Source: Oxalobacteraceae bacterium
GTDB lineage: Bacteria > Pseudomonadota > Gammaproteobacteria > Burkholderiales > Burkholderiaceae_D
DNA: 9,571 nt
Direction of reading: 5' to 3'
Assembly (NCBI GenBank): GCA_003132085.1
Contig: PKWO01000151.1
Span: 6,130-15,700 of the forward strand
Shown here piece by piece: positions 1 to 6,896 of the stretch; position 1 is the stretch's first letter, and every line of letters begins with the position of its first letter. Position numbers and translations under genes: made by a program. The notes under the pieces are model-generated. The model was not told where the DNA came from. It searched no databases and worked only from the letters and a program-made list of their open reading frames with translations.

Positions 1-2513
1 CCGTCGGCCACCTGCTGGAAATCGCGGTGCCTGAGGAGTACGATGTCAAGCGCGGTAAATGGTCTTTCGCCAACCTGCCGATGATTCCGCCGCATTTTGC
101 ATTGAATCCGATCGCCAAGACCGAGTCGCGCCTGAAGGTGCTTAACAAATTGATCAAACGCAAAGATGTGACCGCGCTGATCAATGCATGCGACGCCGGA
201 CGCGAAGGTGAGCTGATTTTCCGCCTGATTGCCCAATATGCGAAAGCCAAGCAGCCGATCCAGCGCCTGTGGCTGCAATCGATGACTCCCGGCTCGATTC
301 GCGAGGCATTCACCCATTTGCGTGAAGACAAGGAAATGTTGCCGCTGGCCGATGCCGCCCGTTGCCGCAGCGAGGCCGACTGGCTGATCGGCATCAACGG
401 CACGCGCGCGATGACCGCCTTCAACTCAAAAGAAGGCGGTTTCTACCTGACTAACGTAGGGCGGGTACAAACGCCGACCTTGTCTATCGTGGTGGAACGC
501 GAAGAGAAAATCAAGAAATTCGTATCGCGCGACTTCTGGGAAGTGCGGGCCGAATTCGTCTGCGCCGCCGGCATTTACCAGGGCCGTTGGCTGGACACCA
601 AACACAAGAAGGATGAAACCGATCCGGAAAAACGCGCCGAGCGCCTGTGGAGCAAAGCCGCTGCCGAATCGATCGTTGCCGCCTGCCGCAACAAACAAGG
701 CAATGTCACGGAAGAGTCCAAGCCGACCACATCCATGGCGCCGGCGCTGTTCGACTTGACCAGCCTGCAGCGCGAAGCCAATGCCCGCTTCGGCTTCTCG
801 GCCAAGAACACGCTCGGCCTGGCCCAGGCTTTATATGAAAAGCATAAGGTATTGACCTATCCGCGTACCGACTCGCGTCATTTGCCTGAAGATTACTTGA
901 GCACAGTCAAGCAAACGCTGGAAACGATCTCTGAAAATCACAATTACCAACAGTTTGCCGCACAGATTCTGAACAAGAATTGGGTCAAGCCGAACAAGCG
1001 CATTTTCGACAACACGAAAATCAACGATCACTTTGCCATCATTCCGACCACCCTGGCGCCAAAAAATTTATCCGAGCCGGAGCAAAAGTTATACGACATG
1101 GTCACCCGTCGCTTCATGGCGATCTTCTTTCCGGCTGCGGAATTCCAAGTTACCACGCGCTATACCGAAGTTTCCGGCCACCAGTTCAAAACCGAAGGCA
1201 AGGTCATGACCAACCCGGGCTGGCTCGCGGTGTATGGCAAGGAAGTGATCGACGAGAAAGATTCGGAAGACAGCGGCACGCTGGTGCCGGTTGCGAAAGG
1301 CGAAAAAGTCAAAACCGAAACGGTGACCGCCAACGGGCTGGTCACCAAACCGCCGGCCCGTTATTCGGAAGCCACGCTGCTGTCAGCAATGGAAGGCGCC
1401 GGCAAACTGATCGACGATGAAGATCTGCGCGATGCAATGGCCGGCAAGGGTCTGGGCACGCCGGCTACCCGTGCCGCCATCATTGAGGGCTTGCTGAACG
1501 AAAAATATCTGCTGCGCGAGGGTCGTGAAATGATTCCGACGGCGAAAGCGTTTCAGCTGATGACGCTGCTACGCGGCTTGGGAGTCAACGAACTGACGGC
1601 GCCGGAATTGACCGGCGAATGGGAATACAAGCTGTCGCAGATGGAACGCGGCAAAATAAGCCGCGACGAATTCATGCGCGAAATCGCGCAAATGACGCAA
1701 ATCATCGTCAAGCGCGCGAAAGAATACAACAACGATACGATCCCGGGCGACTATGCGACGCTGCAGACGCCATGTCCGAATTGCGGCAGCGTAGTGAAGG
1801 AAAATTATCGGCGTTTCGCCTGCACCAAGTGTGAATTCTCGATCAGCAAGACCCCAGGCAGCCGTCAATTCGAAGTGTCCGAGGTCGAGGAGTTGCTGAA
1901 CAAGCGCACCATCGGCCCGCTGCAGGGTTTCCGCTCCAAAATGGGACGGCCGTTTGCCGCGATCCTGAAAATTTCGCGCGACGAAGAAATCAAGAATTTC
2001 AAACTCGAATTTGATTTCGGCCAGAACGACGACGACGAAAATGGCGAAGGGGTCGATTTCACCGGCCAGACCGCCCTCGGCGCCTGCCCGAAATGCGGCG
2101 GCGGCGTCTACGAAATGGGACTGGCCTACGTCTGCGAAAACAGCGTCGCCAAGCCCAAGACCTGCGATTTCCGCAGCGGCAGAATCATCCTGCAACAGGA
2201 AATTCTGCCCGAGCAAATGGTGAAATTGCTCAACGACGGCAAGACCGATTTGCTACCCGGTTTCGTTTCGCAACGGACGCGCCGTCCGTTCAAGGCGTTT
2301 CTGGTCAAGGGCAAGGATGGCAAAGTAAGCTTCGAGTTCGAAGAGCGCAAAGCCAAAGCACCGGCCAAGGGAAAAGCAGCGGCCAAGGCAACGGTCGATG
2401 AAGAACCGACGAAGGAAATAAAAACGACTGCGGCAAAATCGGCGGTAAAAAAGCCGGCCGCCAAAAAGAAAGTCGCCGCTAAAAAATCGCCGGCCAAGAA
2501 ACTCGCCGCGTAG
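1..2513 (+). CDS. topB: DNA topoisomerase III (type IA), 5'-truncated by the window edge
   Basis: Type IA topoisomerase: cuts one DNA strand through a 5'-phosphotyrosine link and passes or decatenates strands, helping to resolve replication and recombination intermediates. The frame is open to the left edge (codons from position 3, reading VGHLLEIAV). This matches the region about 40 residues into E. coli TopB, so the N-terminal catalytic Glu lies outside; the GTG at 27 is internal. Numbered from that GTG, the Toprim acidic motif DAGREGE is at 56-62, with Gly at the second Asp position, a variant I recall from other topB proteins. The active-site motif LTYPRTDSR has its catalytic Tyr at residue 278 (codon 858-860). 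Two zinc-ribbon-like modules follow: CPNC...CTKC at 583-602 and CPKC...C...C at 687-713. Residues 775-828 are a Lys/Ala-rich, histone-H1-like tail. Total length (~870 aa) exceeds E. coli TopB (653 aa) because of the ribbons and tail. The stop is TAG. Confidence 0.96.
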   Translation, partial: VGHLLEIAVPEEYDVKRGKWSFANLPMIPPHFALNPIAKTESRLKVLNKLIKRKDVTALINACDAGREGELIFRLIAQYAKAKQPIQRLWLQSMTPGSIREAFTHLREDKEMLPLADAARCRSEADWLIGINGTRAMTAFNSKEGGFYLTNVGRVQTPTLSIVVEREEKIKKFVSRDFWEVRAEFVCAAGIYQGRWLDTKHKKDETDPEKRAERLWSKAAAESIVAACRNKQGNVTEESKPTTSMAPALFDLTSLQREANARFGFSAKNTLGLAQALYEKHKVLTYPRTDSRHLPEDYLSTVKQTLETISENHNYQQFAAQILNKNWVKPNKRIFDNTKINDHFAIIPTTLAPKNLSEPEQKLYDMVTRRFMAIFFPAAEFQVTTRYTEVSGHQFKTEGKVMTNPGWLAVYGKEVIDEKDSEDSGTLVPVAKGEKVKTETVTANGLVTKPPARYSEATLLSAMEGAGKLIDDEDLRDAMAGKGLGTPATRAAIIEGLLNEKYLLREGREMIPTAKAFQLMTLLRGLGVNELTAPELTGEWEYKLSQMERGKISRDEFMREIAQMTQIIVKRAKEYNNDTIPGDYATLQTPCPNCGSVVKENYRRFACTKCEFSISKTPGSRQFEVSEVEELLNKRTIGPLQGFRSKMGRPFAAILKISRDEEIKNFKLEFDFGQNDDDENGEGVDFTGQTALGACPKCGGGVYEMGLAYVCENSVAKPKTCDFRSGRIILQQEILPEQMVKLLNDGKTDLLPGFVSQRTRRPFKAFLVKGKDGKVSFEFEERKAKAPAKGKAAAKATVDEEPTKEIKTTAAKSAVKKPAAKKKVAAKKSPAKKLAA

Positions 2514-2514
2514 A

Positions 2515-2543
2515 GAGACAGCACATACGCATCTACCTATAAC
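2515..2543 (+). promoter_or_regulatory. Candidate sigma-70 promoter for the DUF4870-like gene
   Basis: GAGACA (4/6 match to -35) at 2515-2520, a 17-bp spacer, and TATAAC (5/6 match to -10) at 2538-2543. The predicted start near 2550 leaves a short leader that carries the ribosome-binding site. It begins right after the topB stop, so the small gene may be expressed independently of topB. This rests on motif matching only. Confidence 0.35.
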
Positions 2544-2566
2544 CTATTTCTTCAGGGGGTAACGCA

Positions 2567-2911
2567 ATGGATGAAATTACGGTAAGCACGCCGGGCAAGG
2601 ATGACCGCAATTTCGCGATGCTCGCACACTTGCTGGGGATCTTTACCGGCTTTTTAGGTTCGCTGATCATTTGGTTGGTCAAGAAAGACGAGTCGCCATT
2701 TGTCGCGCAAGAGGCGAAAGAAGCGCTCAATTTTCAAATTACCATGGTGATCGGCGGTTTGATCGCATATGTGTTGTCGTTCATCCTGATCGGCCTGTTG
2801 CTGTTCCCCGTGCTATACATATTGAATATCATCTTCTGCATCCTGGGCGCCGTTGCCGCATCCAAAGGCCAGGGATATCGTTACCCATTTGCGATACGCC
2901 TGGTGAACTAG
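2567..2911 (+). CDS. DUF4870 (Tic20-like) small membrane protein
   Basis: A 114-aa protein of unknown function, probably in the inner membrane. It has a hydrophilic N-terminus (1-15) and three hydrophobic segments at about 16-38, 57-75 and 78-98, consistent with the DUF4870 architecture. Family-like signatures are the QEAKEALNFQ stretch (48-57) between helices 1 and 2 and the C-terminal YRYPFAIRLV. There is no signal peptide cleavage site. The ATG start is well supported by an AGGGGG Shine-Dalgarno at 2554-2559, 7 nt upstream. The gene lies 53 bp after topB on the same strand and 16 bp from the end of the convergent ogt gene. Its position next to topB gives no functional clue. The family call comes from recall of the motif and helix layout; no biochemical role can be assigned. 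Confidence 0.85.
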   Translation: MDEITVSTPGKDDRNFAMLAHLLGIFTGFLGSLIIWLVKKDESPFVAQEAKEALNFQITMVIGGLIAYVLSFILIGLLLFPVLYILNIIFCILGAVAASKGQGYRYPFAIRLVN

Positions 2912-2927
2912 CCGTTGCAAGAATCAA

Positions 2928-3416
2928 TTACCTGCTGCCGGCGGATAGCGCCTCAAAAGTGAGCAGCGCGCGCTTGCGTTCAAGGCCGCCCGCGTAACCG
3001 GTGGGGGCGCCGCCGGTTCCCACCACCCGATGGCAGGGTACGACTATCGAAACCGGATTGCGGCCGATGGCGGCGCCTACCGCACGTGCCGCCGTGGGTT
3101 TGCCGATGCGTTGCGCATGTTGCGCATAACTGATGGTTGAACCGTAAGGAATCGCCAGCAGTTCTTGCCATACCGTTTGCTGAAACGGCGTGCCGACCAG
3201 ATCGAGCGGCACATCGAACGCAACGCGGGAACCGGCAAAGAATTCTTCCAGTTGGTGCACCGTTTGTTGCAGGCAGGCGTGACCGGGATCATGTCGCCAG
3301 CCGTCTTTGCCCTTGAAATGCCGGTGCTCTTCGAAATAGATTCCGTGCAAGCCCCGATCGCCGGCAGCCAGCAACAATGTGCCGAGTGGGCTCGCAAATT
3401 CACTGTAATAGATCAT
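2928..3416 (-). CDS. ogt: Methylated-DNA--[protein]-cysteine S-methyltransferase
   Basis: Suicide repair protein that transfers the alkyl group from O6-alkylguanine (or O4-alkylthymine) in DNA to its own cysteine. It is 162 aa, typical for Ogt/MGMT. The N-terminal ribonuclease-H-like domain spans about 1-75. The C-terminal DNA-binding/active-site domain (about 76-160) carries GTPFQQTVWQELLAIPYG and the hallmark IVVPCHRVV with acceptor Cys128, followed by TGYAGGLERKRALL. The start is the ATG at 3416, preceded by AAGG at 3426-3423 with 6-nt spacing. The frame stays open to 3632, but that extension lies inside the upstream glycosylase gene and is not Ogt-like. The ATG overlaps the stop of the fusion gene by 4 nt (ATGA), so the two are almost certainly cotranscribed and translationally coupled. 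The stop is TAA. It supplies the methyltransferase activity that E. coli Ada carries in its C-terminal half. Confidence 0.96.
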   Translation of the reverse strand: MIYYSEFASPLGTLLLAAGDRGLHGIYFEEHRHFKGKDGWRHDPGHACLQQTVHQLEEFFAGSRVAFDVPLDLVGTPFQQTVWQELLAIPYGSTISYAQHAQRIGKPTAARAVGAAIGRNPVSIVVPCHRVVGTGGAPTGYAGGLERKRALLTFEALSAGSR

Positions 3417-4933
3417 GTTGCACCTTTTGAATGGCTCAAAGAATTCCATAGCACGAGCGCCGCGTAGCCGCGCCATGGCGCCCAGTTCGCTGCGCGCGCA
3501 AGGAGTTGTTTTTCGGTCAAACGGGCATTCGGCGATTCCGCGTGTGCTGCCGCCTTTTGCAGACCAAGGTCGCCGGCCGGAAACGCATCGGGGAAACGCA
3601 ATGCACGCAATGCGACGTATTGCGCAGTCCATTCGCCGATCCCATGCACAGTCTTCATTTGCTCAATCGCCTGTTGCAAACCGGTCCCAGGCTTCAGATC
3701 AAGTCCGCCCTCCACGGCGAATTGCGCGAGATTGCGGATGGTCTCGGCACGGGTGGCAGGCACGCCGATTTGCGCAATCGCGGCAACCGCCGTTGCCGCC
3801 AGAATTTCGGCACGCGGAAAATGATGGCTGATGGCAGGGAATGGCGTGCTCAGCACGTCGCCGAACCGTGCCACCAGCCGTCCCGACAAAGTGGTCGCGC
3901 CGGCAACGCTGACTTGCTGGCCCAATACCGCGCGCACCGCCAGTTCGAACACGTCGAACGCTCCCGGTACGCGCAGACCGGGCACCGCCTGGATATGCGT
4001 GCCCAGCAGCGGGTCTTGCATCAAATGCGCCTCGATCACCGCCGGGTTCGCGTCGAGATCGAATTGGCTGCGCACCCGCGACAACAAGAACATCAGGTGC
4101 GGCGCCAGCACCGGCGCCACTTCCAATTCAAGCTGCCGTTTCGATGCCAGATGCCTGACCCGCAGCCAGCCTGTTGCCGTGTCGATCCGCACGCTGCGCA
4201 GGTACGTCTGTTCGTCAGCCAGCACCGCTTCCACCCCAGGGATCGCGCGGCCAGCCAGATAGCGCAAAATTTCGGCCCAATTAAACGGCGGGCGGTAGGC
4301 AAGCCTGAGCACCAGCGCGTCGCCGCTTTTACTATCCTTTTGCATCTTGCGGCGCACGGCGGTCGGCGCCATTCCGTAGCGTTTATCGAACAATGCATTG
4401 AAGCGGCGCAGGCTGCCAAAGCCTGCCGCATAAGCCAGTTCGGTCATCGGCAAACTGGTTTCCTGCAACAGTTTTTTCGCAAACAGCAGGCGCTGGGTCT
4501 GCGCCAATTCAACCGGCGTCACGCCGAAGTGCTGCAGCAATACCCGCCGCAGTTGCCGTGAAGACAAGCCAACCTGTACGGCCAGCCCCTCGACATTACT
4601 GTCGTTCAACGCCCCCGCCGCTATGCGTTGCCATACCGCATAGGCCAGATTTTGTTGCAGCGCATAAGGCGCCAGTTCCGGACGGCAACGCAGGCACGGG
4701 CGAAAACCCGCCGCTTCGGCCGCTGCCGCATTCGGGAAAAATGTGCATGAAGACACGCGCGGGGTCTTCACCGTACATACCGGCCGGCAATAGATACCGG
4801 TGCTCTTCACCCCGGTGAAGAACACGCCGTCAAAACGCGTATCGCGCGCCAACAGTGCGCGATAACATATTTCACGATCGGGTGCCGAAGCGCCCTCGGG
4901 GTCGGGCAATAAATTGGTGGCGGACTTATTCAT
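3413..4933 (-). CDS. alkA: Ada sensor / AraC HTH / AlkA 3-methyladenine glycosylase fusion
   Basis: A 506-aa three-part protein of the adaptive response to alkylation. (1) The Ada methyl-phosphotriester (metal-binding) domain, about 20-90, has the four Zn-ligand cysteines C49, C53, C80 and C83 in TGIYCRPVC and FRPCLRC; C49 corresponds to the methyl acceptor Cys38 of E. coli Ada. (2) An AraC-type double helix-turn-helix lies at about 108-196. (3) An AlkA-type domain, about 206-500, has an N-terminal AlkA fold (LVLRLAYRPPFNW) and the HhH-GPD motif VHGIGEWTAQY (429-439) with catalytic Asp455 in PAGDLGLQK, equivalent to AlkA Asp238. It should excise 3-methyladenine and similar bases, and may activate its own operon once methylated at C49. 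Ada-AlkA fusions are a known architecture. The ATG at 4933 has no Shine-Dalgarno at a usable distance (GAGG ends 1 nt before it), and no better start exists nearby. The TGA stop overlaps the ogt start. Confidence 0.95.
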   Translation of the reverse strand: MNKSATNLLPDPEGASAPDREICYRALLARDTRFDGVFFTGVKSTGIYCRPVCTVKTPRVSSCTFFPNAAAAEAAGFRPCLRCRPELAPYALQQNLAYAVWQRIAAGALNDSNVEGLAVQVGLSSRQLRRVLLQHFGVTPVELAQTQRLLFAKKLLQETSLPMTELAYAAGFGSLRRFNALFDKRYGMAPTAVRRKMQKDSKSGDALVLRLAYRPPFNWAEILRYLAGRAIPGVEAVLADEQTYLRSVRIDTATGWLRVRHLASKRQLELEVAPVLAPHLMFLLSRVRSQFDLDANPAVIEAHLMQDPLLGTHIQAVPGLRVPGAFDVFELAVRAVLGQQVSVAGATTLSGRLVARFGDVLSTPFPAISHHFPRAEILAATAVAAIAQIGVPATRAETIRNLAQFAVEGGLDLKPGTGLQQAIEQMKTVHGIGEWTAQYVALRALRFPDAFPAGDLGLQKAAAHAESPNARLTEKQLLARAANWAPWRGYAALVLWNSLSHSKGAT

Positions 4934-4939
4934 GCCTCA

Positions 4940-4968
4940 TTTATACGCGCCGGGCTTTGCCACGTCTA
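4940..4968 (-). promoter_or_regulatory. Candidate promoter of the alkA-ogt operon (leaderless geometry)
   Basis: On the minus strand, TAGACG (4968-4963, 4/6 match to -35), a 17-bp spacer, and TATAAA (4945-4940, 5/6 match to -10). Seven nt downstream of the -10 is the A of the ATG at 4933, so the mRNA may lack a 5' leader. I found no clear Ada box (AAAGCGCA-like) next to the -35. Confidence 0.45.
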
Positions 4969-5003
4969 GCCGTTTTCGGACACGCTTCCGGCCGGCGATT
5001 CGC

Positions 5004-5015
5004 TCACGGACGTGA
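5004..5015. repeat. 12-bp inverted repeat in the divergent alkA/DUF3717 region
   Basis: TCACG-GA-CGTGA, perfect 5-bp arms around a 2-nt centre. It lies between the two candidate divergent promoters, upstream of both -35 elements (about 36 bp from the alkA one, 34 bp from the other). Placement suits a dimeric regulator site, but an inverted repeat this short can arise by chance. Confidence 0.3.
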
Positions 5016-5048
5016 AATTTACAACGCGGCATGACGAGGCCGCAGGGG

Positions 5049-5078
5049 TGGAGATGTCTGGCCGCCTCGGCGTACAAT
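5049..5078 (+). promoter_or_regulatory. Candidate promoter of the DUF3717-like gene (leaderless geometry)
   Basis: TGGAGA (5049-5054, 4/6 match to -35), an 18-bp spacer, and TACAAT (5073-5078, 5/6 match to -10). The predicted transcription start, 7 nt downstream, is position 5085, the A of the ATG. No Shine-Dalgarno precedes that ATG, which fits a leaderless message. Confidence 0.4.
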
Positions 5079-5084
5079 ATATGC

Positions 5085-5300
5085 ATGGAAATTACCTTAA
5101 CCGAGTTGGAACAGGCGATTAATTACTGGCGCTCGCTACGGCCGTCGCTGGGTGAAGAACGTGCGTTGTCGCCCGAGGTCAATGCACTCGCCACCGTGTA
5201 CGCGATGATGATTTTCAGTCGTCGCAAGGCAACCCCGGTCGACCAGCTTGACCATGCGTGCCGGCAGCTCATCGAGCGATGGCGCGAGCAAGCCGCTTAA
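5085..5300 (+). CDS. Small DUF3717-like protein, function unknown
   Basis: A 71-aa soluble, probably helical protein. The opening MEITLTELEQAINYWRS and the central SPEVNALATVYAMMIF resemble what I recall of the DUF3717 family of Burkholderiales; no function is established. There is no signal peptide, membrane segment, cysteine pair or obvious catalytic motif. The frame extends 18 codons upstream to an ATG at 5031, but that extension lacks a ribosome-binding site and family resemblance and runs through the predicted promoter, so I choose the ATG at 5085. Divergent from the alkA-ogt operon (151-bp gap), it may share regulatory DNA with it. Its TAA stop is 13 bp from the stop of the convergent radical SAM gene. 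Confidence 0.78.
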   Translation: MEITLTELEQAINYWRSLRPSLGEERALSPEVNALATVYAMMIFSRRKATPVDQLDHACRQLIERWREQAA

Positions 5301-5324
5301 TTCAGGTCGCCATTCAGGTCGCCA
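5301..5324. repeat. Perfect 12-bp tandem duplication at a convergent gene junction
   Basis: Two identical adjacent copies of TTCAGGTCGCCA (5301-5312 and 5313-5324). The first begins directly after the TAA of the DUF3717-like gene; the second contains the TGA stop and last codons of the radical SAM gene. It looks like a recent slippage duplication, or a remnant that pushed the two stops apart. Confidence 0.9.
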
Positions 5325-6816
5325 AATGGCGCGCCTGCCTCTGCGGCAAAACGGTCATGGAGGGCATGGCAAGCGGCGCTTCCGCGCTCGGCAATTTGGC
5401 TGTCTGTCCGGCGTAGTCGGTACTGAGTACCTGGTTCACGTCGCCGGCATCCAGCCCCCGGCCGCATAGCCACTGCGCGACCAGACCGGCCAGGCGGTTC
5501 AGCGCAATCCGGTGCGTTGCATCCGTCTTCGCGTACAGCCAATCCGTCAATAACATGAAATTTTCGAACGGTGCGTCGGCCAATATCAGCGGCAACGTGT
5601 GAACGAAGCGGCCGGAGTTGGCGACCAGGTCCCAATAACGCGCAAATCGCACCAATCGCTGCATGCTTGAAAAATCAATGCGGTCGGTGGCAAGGATGGT
5701 GTAAGGCGGATTCGGGTCGAACACCAAGCCGTAGGTTTGTGTGTGGCGAATGATGGGCGTGCCGCGCAGGCGTTTCAAGATACCGAACTGAATTTCGTGC
5801 GGCTTGAGTGCAATCAGGCGATCGAAACCTCGCGCAAAGCTGGCAACATCTTCACCGGGTAATCCGGCGATTAAATCAACGTGCAAATGGGCATGTGAAT
5901 GCTCGCATAGCCAGCGTATGTTTTCCGCCGCTTTGTCGTTATTCTGCTTGCGGCTGACCAGCGCTTGCACCTCTGGATTGAAACTTTGGATACCGATCTC
6001 GAATTGCAGCGTGCCGGCCGGGAATCGGCTAATCGCGTCTTTCAATGCGTCGGGCAAGTGATCGGGCACCACTTCGAAGTGCGCGAACACCGGATCTTGC
6101 GGCGCCGCCGCCAACTTGTCGAGAAAGAATTGCATGATCGTCAAACTGGACTTGATATTCAAGTTGAACGTGCGATCAACGAATTTGAACAGGCGAGCGC
6201 CGCGTGCGTGCAACGCTTCCAGTTGCGCCAAAAATAGGTCGAGGTCGAACGGCCATGCAGTCTTGTCCAGCGCCGACAGACAAAATTCGCATTTGAACGG
6301 ACACCCGCGCGATGCTTCCACGTAGAGCGTGCGATGCGCAATATCTTCATCCGAATACAGCGTGTAGGGCAACGCAATCTCGGCCAACGGCGGCTGCACG
6401 CCCGCATGTATCTTCATCACCGGCTGCGGCCCGTTGAGAATTTGCCGACACAATTGCGCAAAAGTGACGTCGCCCCAGCCGGTGATCAGATAGTCCGCCA
6501 GTTGCACAATCGCCTGTTCGCCGGATTCATACGATACTTCCGGGCCGCCCAGAACGATAACCAGTTGCGGCGCTACCCGCTTGAGCATGGCGACGACCTT
6601 GGTGGTTTCTTCGACATTCCAGATGTAGACGCCGAATCCGACTATCCGTGGTTGCTGCGCCAACAGCTTTTCGACGATTTCCGTCGTTTTCGCGCCGCTC
6701 ACGAATTCCAGCAAATGGGTGGCGGGCTGCAAGTCACCCATATTGGCAAGCAGGTAACGCAATCCCAGCGAGGCATGCGCATAGCGAGCGTTGAGGGTGG
6801 ACAGCAGAATAGTCAT
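5314..6816 (-). CDS. B12-binding domain / radical SAM protein with DUF4080-type C-terminus
   Basis: A 500-aa predicted cytoplasmic radical SAM enzyme of unknown substrate. Residues ~1-125 look like a cobalamin-binding Rossmann fold (MTILLSTLNARYAHASLG; RIVGFGVYIWN; VIVLGGPEVSY) without the base-off DxHxxG motif, as is usual in B12-radical SAM proteins. The radical SAM core (~162-380) starts with RGCPFKCEFC, whose C172, C176 and C179 (CxxxCxxC) should bind the [4Fe-4S] cluster. Further core signatures include LFKFVDRTFN and HVDLIAGLPGED. The remainder (~380-470) matches a DUF4080-like C-terminal domain, with a low-complexity tail. The ATG at 6816 gives the family-typical N-terminus but has no Shine-Dalgarno; a weak TAAAAT -10-like hexamer lies at 6849-6844. 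It lies 70 nt downstream of the acyl-CoA ligase on the same strand, so cotranscription is possible. Stated methylase-type roles would be guesses. Confidence 0.9.
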   Translation of the reverse strand: MTILLSTLNARYAHASLGLRYLLANMGDLQPATHLLEFVSGAKTTEIVEKLLAQQPRIVGFGVYIWNVEETTKVVAMLKRVAPQLVIVLGGPEVSYESGEQAIVQLADYLITGWGDVTFAQLCRQILNGPQPVMKIHAGVQPPLAEIALPYTLYSDEDIAHRTLYVEASRGCPFKCEFCLSALDKTAWPFDLDLFLAQLEALHARGARLFKFVDRTFNLNIKSSLTIMQFFLDKLAAAPQDPVFAHFEVVPDHLPDALKDAISRFPAGTLQFEIGIQSFNPEVQALVSRKQNNDKAAENIRWLCEHSHAHLHVDLIAGLPGEDVASFARGFDRLIALKPHEIQFGILKRLRGTPIIRHTQTYGLVFDPNPPYTILATDRIDFSSMQRLVRFARYWDLVANSGRFVHTLPLILADAPFENFMLLTDWLYAKTDATHRIALNRLAGLVAQWLCGRGLDAGDVNQVLSTDYAGQTAKLPSAEAPLAMPSMTVLPQRQARHLAT

Positions 6817-6880
6817 GGCAGCGAATTGAACGGCGGAGGTACCATTTTACGCTAGCACCCCTTGCTACACAGAATCAACG

Positions 6881-6896
6881 CGCCGGTTAGCCGGCG
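6881..6896 (-). terminator. Short GC hairpin spanning the ligase stop codon (weak terminator candidate)
   Basis: CGCCGG-TTAG-CCGGCG, a perfect 6-bp stem with a 4-nt loop; the loop contains the TAA stop of the acyl-CoA ligase. Downstream on the minus strand there is only a weak T-rich stretch, so efficient intrinsic termination is doubtful. It could instead attenuate read-through into the radical SAM gene. Confidence 0.3.

Noticed and set aside
1569..2216. Minus-strand open frame of 215 codons inside topB
   Set aside because: Opposite the zinc-ribbon region of topB; compositional shadow with no family resemblance.
3417..3632. N-terminal extension of ogt upstream of the ATG at 3416
   Set aside because: It lies in the coding region of the fusion gene in another frame, does not resemble Ogt, and the ATG at 3416 has a good Shine-Dalgarno and the family N-terminus.
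3506..4561. Long plus-strand open frame (351 codons)
   Set aside because: Antisense to the Ada-AlkA fusion gene, which has full conserved motifs. The plus-strand product is rich in Arg/Gln/His with no recognisable domain, typical of a shadow frame.
4934..5084. Canonical Ada box (AAAGCGCA-type) upstream of alkA
   Set aside because: Searched on both strands; only an AAAGCCC fragment inside the promoter spacer and GAAGCGTG further upstream, neither convincing.
6334..6855. Plus-strand open frame of 173 codons opposite the radical SAM gene
   Set aside because: Covers the antisense of the conserved N-terminal domain and has no ribosome-binding site or domain.
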